Shown in pieces: positions 9,130 to 18,900 of a DNA stretch of 22,529 bases. A program made the position numbers and the translations under genes. The first letter of the stretch is position 1. Every line of letters starts with the position of its first letter. Location of the stretch: the NCBI GenBank assembly GCA_001687465.1, contig LVLI01001425.1:1-22529 (forward strand). The letters run 5' to 3'. Source of the stretch: Halocafeteria seosinensis (Eukaryota > Sar > Bigyra > Bicosoecida). The notes beneath the pieces are model-generated. The model did no database searches. It was not told the origin of the DNA and saw only the letters and a program-made list of their open reading frames with translations.

Positions 9130-9549
9130 GACGCGCGTCTATACAGCCTTTTTCTTTGGCTATCTCCACTCAAAAAGAGTGACTTACAACACAAGAGAAA
9201 TACTGTGAATCGTTGCCATCACGTCCGTCAACCAATAGCAACGACGTACATAATAATATTCTCCTCGTTCGACTGCTGAAAACGACAAAAAGGGTTTTAA
9301 AGGGGAGCCAAAGGGAGAGGATCTACCTTGGCCCCGGCAGCTGCGGCAGGGTGACGACGATGTCGGAATTCTGGATTCTTCGTGTCGTGTCGGATTCCGA
9401 CACTCGGAAGAAAGAGAGGTACAGTACAGTATTGTGCTGAATTGTTTTGAATGTGTATACTCCGTAAAGCAGAAATATTGGTCAACGGAACCAAAAAAAT
9501 TATGGCAAAGGGTACCGCACATTTCTATTGAGGAAGTGGAAGCGGTCGT
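9130..9549. other. 5' flank of paralogue B, no gene seen
   Basis: This 420-bp stretch lies upstream of the minus-strand ATG at 9129. It includes a TTTTAAA-type A/T motif near 9294-9300. The short frames on either strand have no domain or plausible codon pattern. Confidence 0.4.
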
Positions 9550-10168
9550 TGCGAAAATGATGAGCTAGAACTTGCAAACCGGATGCTGACGAACTGCTAC
9601 ACCAATGCAACGACAGAAGTGTTGGCGAAACCTTCGTCCGTGGTGAAAAGGTACGTTGTCGAATCGTTTTCTGATTATGCATGTTTGTCGCGCAAGTCAA
9701 CAGTACATACTCGCAACGAGATCGGTTCCATGAGTCTCTGAATTATCAACTCATTTCGCAGCAGAAACGTAACTATTTTGGATGTGTGTACGTGATGTGC
9801 AGATAGATAGACATTTCCCTTCTTCATGCGGTTGCCAACAATGGACACTAACCTGTAGCGAGGCGATTACATTTGTAATCAAAGACTACGTATGGGCGTG
9901 GCGCCAATGCACTTGATGATGCAAGTGCAGTTGTACGAACAAAGCCAATAGAAACACATAAACCTTCGATTTCAGCCCCCGGACATCCATGGATCAAGGG
10001 GTGGATGCTCCCCTATCATAGGGGTTGCTAACAGATGCTGACTTGCACATACAGTGTAATGGTCCGCCGGTTGACGGATGCACTCCACACCCTTCGACAG
10101 CGGTTAACGGACGCATGGATGTTGTCAAGACACTCATAGAGGAGAACTATGCGAACTCTGATCACTGA
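9550..10168 (+). pseudogene. Degenerate ankyrin-repeat gene
   Basis: Three separated blocks read as decayed exons of the ankyrin family found downstream. Block 1 (9550-9650) encodes NDELELANRML and ends at a GTACGT donor-like site, resembling the non-repeat first exon of the neighbours. Block 2 (about 9810-9875) encodes DISLLHAVANNGH, then an in-frame TAA at 9849-9851, then PVARRLHL, so an ankyrin repeat is interrupted by a stop. Block 3 (10073-10168) encodes DGCTPHPSTAV, NGRMDVVKTLIEENYANSD and then TGA. The normal TPLHxAA core there is scrambled, consistent with small indels. An acceptor-like ACATACAG precedes block 3. The whole lies immediately upstream of, and on the same strand as, the intact ankyrin-PH gene. 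Confidence 0.6.
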
Positions 10169-10727
10169 TGCTCTCGACGACGTGCGGTGATATTGTTATG
10201 GCCGGCAGTTGGATGTGAGCTGTTTCGAAGCGTCAACACTACATTTTCTGGAAGAATTGAACCATGTTGTTGAACAGCAACTTTTGTAGTTGTTCTTCAC
10301 TGTGCACACCGCATCCAGGATTGCATGCATCGAAATACTGTTGTTTTGTACGGTCAAATTAATTTGTACAACGTTGATTTCTTATGAGCGCCACACACGG
10401 TGTGACACACCATTGGTACTGTACTCAGTGTAGTGTCCACAGTCGGTGGTATGGTTGTACTTTCTGTTGTAGTTGTGTATATTATATGGTCTACCGGCTC
10501 AGCAAAACTAGTTAGCAGATCTTCACGCCATGGAAGTTACACGGTATTTGCTCTGCTCTGGCTCTGTAAGTCATTGCGTACCCAGTACTGGTACCCACCG
10601 TTACGCACCGACGGCACCGTACCATCATCAGGAATTGTGAACTCCGTACAATGTATTCGGAGTCAACTCGACCGGATTGTTGGTTATAATAGGACTTCAC
10701 ACACAATTCCGGAAAAGAGACCTAACA
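10169..10727. promoter_or_regulatory. Upstream region of the ankyrin-PH gene
   Basis: This 559-bp spacer contains no supported gene. Visible symmetric elements are CCAGTACTGG, a perfect 10-bp palindrome near 10580, and ACTCCG/CGGAGT arms about 11 bp apart near 10642-10664. I cannot show a promoter function for either. The 102-codon plus-strand frame here has no domain. Confidence 0.35.
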
Positions 10728-12247
10728 ATGTCGTCATTTGACACGATGAATACTTCCATTGGTAGTGGCAGCAGTTCCATGGCTGCTAATGCTTCTTCAT
10801 CATCCTCGCCCTCCAAACCGTCGTCCTTTCTATCTTCAGAAGATCTGCAATTGTTGTGTGCTGCATGCTCGTCGCAAGAGGCATGCGTGCGAGCCGTCAG
10901 TCCTCTGAAATATGTCGCCTACAGTTCCTATCCGGATGTCCATGAAGTCAGACGGATCTTGACCAAATACCCAAAGATAAATGTCGACCAACTACGACTT
11001 CAAATCCATGTATGTGTGTGGAATGCTGGCTTCCTTCCAGTGGCGGTTGACATGTTGTTGAAGTTCGTAAACAAGTGTATTTGTCCTGCTCTACTGCAGA
11101 CTGGGAAGACGCCTCTGCACCTAGGTGCGATCAGTGGCAGCCACGAGATAGTGATCATGCTGCTGGGGGAGCACAATGCCTCTGTTAACGTCCTGGATCG
11201 GGTAGGTTGAAGTTTCGGCTTGCGAACAGCGAAGCTATCCCCTAGAATTCTCCATGTAACCAACCATACTTGTTGCAGAAGCTTTTGACCCCTTTACACG
11301 ATGCCGCAAAAGAAGGACATACCGAGCTAGTTGCACTTCTGACTGGAACCTACAAAGCGGATCCGAACCTCGAGAGCAAAGTGAGTAGAGGAATTGTAAC
11401 TGGATGCCTGAGGTCGAGCGAAATACATCTGCGTTTTTGAATTGGTATTGTATGCACACAGTATGGGAAGACGCCTCTCCATTATGCTTGTCGCGAGGGG
11501 CATTTGAAAACTATAGCGAAGCTAATAGAGAATGGGGCCTCTTTGGATATCGACGACGTGGTAGGTTTGCGAAGCGTTTGGTACAACTCCCAATAAGAAT
11601 CGGATACTGGGAATCGATACCCACGCTGGTCTTGCATCTATGCAGTTAGGAAATACCCCCCTTCATATTGCCGCCGAAGCGGGGCAGCTAGACGTAGTGA
11701 AGCGCTTGGTGACTACCTACCACCAAGATGCAAATTGCAGGAATGAGGTTCGTCTTGGCTGGGCAACTGAACAGGTAGTTTACATGCGACTCTGTGTTGG
11801 TTTTCTTCTCTCTTTATGGATACGCAGGCCGATAAGCTTCCGCTGGATCTCGCACAAGAAGCAGCGGAATTCGACGATAGTTGCAAGAAGGTAGTCCAGT
11901 ATCTAGATGTCCTGAAAAAGCCAGAGTCGAAACCTGTAGACACAGACCCAGGTCTCAGTATTATATTGAAAAAGAAAGGCGGTAGAATCAAAAGCACGAA
12001 GGAGCGTCTGTTCGAATCCCATGGCGACACGATCGTCTACAAGGATCGTGAACTCTACGAGACGAAAGGAGAAATCCGACTAGAGGATATAGTAGATGTG
12101 ACCGACTACCAGAACGGCTGGTTTAAGCTAATCACTCGTGGACTCCACAGAGGAAAGTTTGAGCTCTGCGCTCACTCCAAAGCTGATTATGATGCGTTTG
12201 TAAATTTCCTCGTGAAGAAGGAAGTTCTCGATCCTGATAGAGGATGA
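10728..12247 (+). CDS. Ankyrin-repeat protein with C-terminal PH domain, six exons
   Basis: The inferred exons are 10728-11009, 11100-11201, 11279-11380, 11462-11560, 11646-11747 and 11828-12247, joining to 368 aa. All five introns are GT-AG, 77-90 nt and phase 0. Exon 1 (94 aa) has a Ser-rich N-terminus and a helical segment ending ILTKYPKINVDQLRLQIH, parallel to exon 1 of the ankyrin gene at 20071-21163. Exons 2-5 encode 34, 34, 33 and 34 residues, each one ankyrin repeat (TGKTPLHLGA, TPLHDAAKEGH, YGKTPLHYACREGH, LGNTPLHIAAEAG). Exon 6 starts with a half repeat (ADKLPLDLAQEA) and continues into a PH-like domain of ~90 residues with a basic first strand (KKKGGRIKSTKERLF), GDTIVYKDRELYETKGEI and a C-terminal helix. 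The conserved Trp of that PH helix appears to be Phe. The protein probably tethers partners to phosphoinositide membranes. Intron 1 contains no stop, so a retained form is possible. Confidence 0.82.
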
Positions 12248-12981
12248 ACCTTGGTATAACGTTAGAGTGTCTTGACTAAGGCTTCACCCTTCGGGAGGAA
12301 AATATTTGCACTCCCCTGCGTTTGCCCATTTTTTTCTTGTGTGGAACTTGCCCAATTGAATCGAGTACGTTATACTGTACGTTATACGTTATAAATGCAC
12401 ATTTCGAGCCCCTATCGCAGTTTGTATTCTTCCTGCTGAGTTCATTCTTCCGAAGCGCAGCCGTCCTTCTTCGATGTCGTTGATAGTTCGCTCCGGCATG
12501 TACTCTCTTCGCATATAAGCCCATTTCTAATGTCTTTCCGATTCCCACAACACCATATGTTTTTTCTCTCCGGATGGGCATCCTTTGCTCTACTTCAACA
12601 TCACATGGAGCAGGTGTGGGGCACGGGCATGTGGCCCGTTGCCACCGGCCACTCCCCCCGCGCACTTACCGAAAAAGTCAGCCAAAATGGAGATATTCGA
12701 GCTTTCCGGAGCACTTTGTACGAGAAGATAGTCCCTCCTGGAGTTGAAGTTGTTATGCAACCTCTGTTTTTTCTTTTGGAGCATGGTGTTTGTGGTGGGA
12801 CAACAAGTCAAACTCCGGGCCATTGTATCGTTAACGGGGGCGCTTCAACGGGATTCACTGGAATCAAAAAACCAAGCATAATCTGGCGCCTGAATCGATG
12901 CCAATGGCTTTTTCCAGCTGAAATTCGAAGAGGAGGCACTCTCGCACAGGGTAGAGCCGAGATTGGGTGGATCGAGCCACC
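12248..12981. promoter_or_regulatory. Intergenic region upstream of the cyclase-phosphodiesterase gene
   Basis: This 734-bp spacer contains three overlapping ACGTTATA copies (12367, 12379, 12386) running into TATAAAT at 12390-12396, a candidate core promoter element. An ACGGGC/GCCCGT hairpin with a 5-base loop lies at 12623-12639. The 167-codon plus-strand frame that overlaps the cyclase start has no domain and is out of frame with it, so I do not call it. Confidence 0.4.
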
Positions 12982-15900
12982 ATGGCGGGGAGGAGCAGCA
13001 CGCAACGACTACCGAATTATGTCCCTGAGCTAGTTGTGCGGCACGTGCAAGCCTCCGTTGATGAGGGCAAAATACACGACCCTCCCTTTCATGAGGACAT
13101 TTATGTGGCCGCCATGTTCGCGGACATCGCAGACTTCACTCGGACGTCCGAAAAATTGGCCCGCGAAGGAGATATTGGGGCAGATAAATTGGGCCAATGT
13201 CTCATCAGCTACTTTCAGAAAATTTCCAAAGAGATACTGGGCTCTTCCGGGGACATTATAAAGTTTGCAGGCGATGCTTTGGTGGCTATTTTTTGGCAAA
13301 GGGAAGTACCCAAACGAGATCATTCAAGAAGAGGGACGACTGTTGCCAAATTAACAGATGACCCCTTTGACCCGACCGCGTCCGACGAAGAGCGTGAAGA
13401 GCGGCTAACAGCTATGAGTGAATTATGTCGTCGTGCTGTAATGGCTGCTACCAGTATTCAGGATGGCGTACAAAAGATGGAGTTAAAGGAAGGGGTGTCC
13501 TTTGAGGTAAAGCTTGGTATAGGCATGGGCAAACTTTCACTTCTTTTCGTCGGTGGCGTCTTCGGCCGAGTTGAATATGTGACGAATGGCCCGGCATTAC
13601 AGGAAGCCTTTGCGGCAGAATCCAAATGCAAAGCAGGAGAAATTGTGATTTCTGAAAGTGTAAAGAATATCATGTGCTCCACTATCCCGGAAAAGTCAAT
13701 GAACGAATGGTACATCATCAAAGAAAATGAAGGGCTACCAAAAACCTTTAAGATTGCCACGACAAATGTTGATACGGATCCCTCGAGTAAGGTTGCATCT
13801 CCCGAACGGAGACCGACACTGCAGCAAATGCCACGCCGGTATTCTGCCATCCAAAACCTTTCCAAACTAGGCAAAAAAGAAGCAGAGCAAAATGGTCTCA
13901 GCGGGATAGCCCAAGACACAGGATATGATCCCGGTAAAGCGCTCGCCAAACGGAGTTTACAGCAAGCACGACCGCAACCAGGGGACATTGATATGCTCAA
14001 AAAGTTTGTCCCCGCAGCTGTAGTTCCCCATGTTCTGGAGGGCACTGCTGGGAGCATTAACGAGCTTCGCATTGTTAGTGTTGTGTTTATCAGCTTAGGA
14101 TTGCCGGTAGATGAGCTACATCGGTCCGACGACAAAGCGCTCAACCACATGCATATGGCTGTGCGCACCGTACAAGCCAACATTTACGAATTTGAAGGCT
14201 CACTCAACAAGTATAACATCGATGACAAGGGTTGCACCGTACTTGCATGCTTCGGACTACCACCGTTGGCCCACGAGAATGATCCCGAAAGAGCAGTTCT
14301 TGCGGCCATTAAAGTTTCTGAGGAATTAAGGAAGAAACAGATTGAAGCATACATAGGTGTTACAAGTGGCGTTGTCTTCTCGGGTTCGTTGGGAGCGGGC
14401 CAACGGAAAGAGTATAGTGTGGTCGGTGACGTCGTCAATACATCTGCTAGGTTGATGCAGATGTCATCGACGAAGAAGTTAGAGTCAACCAAAACAGGGG
14501 CTACTCCGGACGAACAATCCCAAGACTTTTTTCAAAATCACATTTTAGTTGATGCTTCCACAAAGTTGAGCGCAGAAAGCAACCACTTACTGAGATGGAG
14601 GAGGCATTCTGGTATAGAGTTAAAGGGTAAAGAACACTCCATTGAGGTATATCAAGCAGGTCTTGACACGGAACCCAAAGTAGTGACTCCCGTATTATGG
14701 GAATATACAACATCTGCGAAGAAGCCGTTGAGAATCGGATTTGGAGGAATCGATGCTCATTTGCTCGCTACCATCGAGAATCTCAGATCTAAAGCTGAAC
14801 CGGCACAACAGTCATGGACTCAGCAAGGGAACGAAGTAAGAATTGTACTTAAAGAGCCACCTTCACGGATTGAAGATGGCGACGAAGAAGACTGTCCCGG
14901 TGTGGAGCGGCAGTACAAGATTGGTGAACTTCCAGGACTCCTAAGAACCCGACAAGTAGGACCTGTGGATACGGTTAAGCATTATTGGGATCGTGTTTTA
15001 GTCGAGACCCCGTTGAAAATAAGCTGGGCGACTGGAGAGGTGGCACGAAAACGCATTGCCAAGAGACCGAAAAAGGAAGCTCTGGAGATTTTCAGGGAAG
15101 TCAAAGAAAGTATACGAGGCAATTCGGAGTTCTCTGTGCCTTCACCAGCATTAGAAGCGACATTAATTGAGATATCAGAATATCCGGAACAAACCGTTAT
15201 TGTCGTTACCGGGGATTCGGGGTCTGGAAAAAGCACGCTACTCAAGAGTGTTTTAGACCACACCGCCTGCCAAGAGAGCACGACGATGGTTATTCCACAT
15301 CCTCGTGTGCATATTGTAGGTGAAGGGCAGGACACTACAGCTTTCGTAGAGGTCGGCGCTTCAGACAATCGGCTTCCTTTAGCAGTGTACTTGGAAGAGT
15401 TAAACGAGCGCGTGACAATCTTTGACGAGCTCTACGATGGTTTAGGTAGTAATGGAGAGCTCAAACTCCATATGAAGACTACTGAGAGTTTCCAACCCAT
15501 GGTCCTGCGGAAAAACGGACCGAGCAACGTAGCTAGTGTACAGTGGTGGGACGGTATTTCTTTTGATTATCTCGACACTGATCAACGTACGGATCTCACC
15601 AAAACCGTTTCGGGAAGAGGTTACTATTGCAATGCAGAGCTACCCCGCAATGGTCTCGTTGTCTTGTATGCCATTGGAATTCCTTTCCCTAAAGATGCCC
15701 GCTGTTATTTAGTGCGACAATTGATTCAGCAACTATGTGAATCTATCGACTGCTACGGCGAAAAGAGCGAAGCAACGCAGCCTCCTTCATCAAAGCGGAA
15801 CCTGGCTGGACTAATCGGAACGGTACGTACCGACAACTTGTTTGCTGGGACCGAGAAGTTGGATTCTGGTAACGCTTTGGACAAATTTCGAATCGAAGCC

Positions 15901-18900
15901 GCAGTGCTTTTGGAGTTATTAGCTATGCATGTTAGCTTACGCCCAACGCTAATTATCGTCGATAAGGCGAATTTAGCTTCTAGACATGATTGGGACCTGT
16001 TGTATGCAATTACATCGTTCTTGGAAAGGTATCCCAATATTCCCTTGCAAATGATAGTAACGACGCATCCGCTTCATGAACCTCGGTTCGCCCCCTCTTT
16101 TGGCCCACCGGCTCCTGGATACTTTAAGCTTCTTACATCAATGACTGTCAGCCATATCAATTTGGGCGCATGGAGCGAAAATGCAACCGCGGCTCTCATT
16201 CAGGCTACGTTACAGACAGAACCGGGGGACTATCCTCCAGAGCTCGTTTCCCTTGTACTAGGGATGACGGGAGGAAACCCAAGATTTATCGTGAAATTCC
16301 TGGAAACGCTGCAAGAAACCCCCGTCTTGATGCGGGAGTCAAAAGGCGGATCGTTTCATTACACTTTGGATCTGACTGCAACCTCATTCTTGCCGGTTCC
16401 GTACAAAATCCAGCGATTTTTTGCTACAACTATCGATAGACTGGACCAACCCAGTACACCTCATGTTACTCTCGTGTTGCGAGCCGCTGCTATACTTGCA
16501 CTCGGTGCAGGGATAAACGGTATAGTGGTAGACTTTGATATGCTGAGGGAAACATTAAAACAGTTTGGTTTCCATAGTGAGGCCGGTGAAGGCGATCCAC
16601 TGATGGCGGCGGTGAATCGCTTAATAGCTTTCAATGTACTTGCAATGGAGGAGTGGCTACTGGAGGATGACACTAACTCCGAATTGTACAGTACACCTCA
16701 AGAAAAGGCAAGAAAAGCAAGTTTACCTATTGTCACAGCACCTCCCTACGACATTGAAAGGCGACGACAGAACAGACGGCATAGTGGAGATGTGTTCCAA
16801 ACCAGCAAAGATTCACCACTCACATACTTTACTTTGAAAGTGTTGCGCTTCAGAAACGCATTTATCCGAGATGTGGCATACCACCGTATTCTTTACCGAG
16901 AAAAACGGAAAATGCATCAAGACACAGCTAAGGTTATTAAGCCATCAAAACACTCTGACTTTCTCCAGTTTGTTCCATTTGGAAAAGAGGAAGAAGCGTA
17001 CCGAATGCTTGCTCGGCACAACCAACTCGGAGGAGATGAGGACGAATACAACGACGCAAACGAGCAAATCCCTACGGAAAAACCTCCCAAGAAAGCTAGT
17101 ACCAGGTTTCGTAATAAAGCCAGCAAGATTATCCTCGTACGAAGAGCCTTTGCAGGGGCAAGAACTGAGTATCCTCCTAAGGCTACAGAGCGACTACCTA
17201 CACCTCATGAGAACGACGAGCTTTCAGCACCAAAGCGTTCATCTGCAGGAGTAGACTCGACCTTGGACAACATGCAAAACAAAAATACCGAGTTAGGATC
17301 AGTGAGGACTGCCCAGTCCCCAAACCGCGCAGACGTTGATTCTGAAACTGTTACACAGCGTGACTTCCGTAGGTCTTCCCTCCCTGCGAAGAGGGTTACA
17401 GCCAGTCGTAATAGTCTAACATTTATGAGTGACAACTATAGAGGCAACGGAACATTGTCGCCGGCTCAAGAAAATGACCCACGAAGAGAGCAAAACTACA
17501 GCAGCAGAGTTGCCAGCGAGAGCAGCGCAGATTTCGCCCTATCTAACAAACAGTCAAAGAGGCTTTCTGCTCCTGATGAGCACGTAAGTCCCATTTCAGA
17601 AGCAGGTGGGAACACTAGCAGGGTAGAGGCATCGTCATTTGGGGAAAAAATCAAATTGCGAGAGAATTCCAGCATCTTCTCTAGGCTGGTGAATTTTTTG
17701 TGCTGTCGAAGCGTGCGGGTAAGGCCCCTTAGGTATGATGATGATAACTCGACAAGGTTGAACTCGATAACAAAGCCAGCAAATATGAGCAGGAGTCTAA
17801 CAACTAGTGACAACATTGCGTGGAAGTTTGAATTACCTTCTCATACAGGCGGTAGACGGGCATCGTTGGGCGTCGCGGGTAAACGCTTATCGCTTCCACA
17901 ATATCCAAACACACCGAAAGCTAATGACAGATCTGACGAAACGAAAATTTCTGTTCGTGAAAAGGATACCAGAACAGATTCCGTTGTGGGAAGTATTGGG
18001 AGCTCTACGCCTACAACTGCATCCACCAAGAACTTACAAATCATTCAAAAAAACACAAAGTCGAGAAATTCGGGAGTACAGTGGGAACATGGCCCACCTG
18101 CAGCTACGAGCTCCATTTCCCCACCTGAGCAAGTGAAGCAGGATGTCTCTTCTCGAGGAATACATCGATCAAGCAACGCGTCTAACACTTCAGATCTCCT
18201 AGGCCAACTTAGTGTCCATAATCGCCATGAAACTCAAGAACTTCATACAGGTTCAGAAAGTCTACTGTCCGTCAAACGAAATAGTGCCCAAGCATTCATG
18301 GACGGCTACGGAGATGAAACAAACTGTTTTCGTTCAACCGACGCGATCAAGCATTGCCTTAGCGCAATAGACCAGTGGGGCTTCGATGTGTTGCTTTTGG
18401 AGAAGCTGTGCTGTGGAGAATCACTCATATACGTTTCGAGCGAAATCTTCCCCAAGAGAGGGTTATTGGACGTACCGGTGGCGTGTATACCGACTACTGA
18501 ATTTTACAACTTCGTGCAAGCAGTGACTCGCTCGTATCGCAACGCAAATACTTACCATAACTCTACTCATGCGGCAGACGTCTTGCAAACGGTGAACTGT
18601 ATGCTGCTGGATCCGGTGTTTCGACTGCGTTGTTCCGAGCAATTGACGCCATTGAGGGAAACTGCTGTACTTGTGAGCGCTATGGTTCACGATATAGAGC
18701 ACCCTGGGGTGAACGCTGCATTATTGGAACGCCTGTGTCACTCACTTCACGTGGGGCCGGACAGTAAACCCATCCTCGAGAAACACCACATTGCGGCATC
18801 CTTCCAAATAATGGAGCAAGAGGGCACTGATATTCTCAAATACCTAACCAAGGAGCAGAAGAAGTTCTTCAGAAAGATAGTAATTGATATGGTTCTTGCA

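Noticed and set aside
12530-13033. 167-codon plus-strand frame overlapping the cyclase start
   Set aside because: It is out of frame with the cyclase, has no domain, and its end lies inside the cyclase N-terminal coding sequence.
13458-14183. 241-codon minus-strand frame
   Set aside because: Antisense to the cyclase domain region, whose sense-strand motifs are unmistakable.
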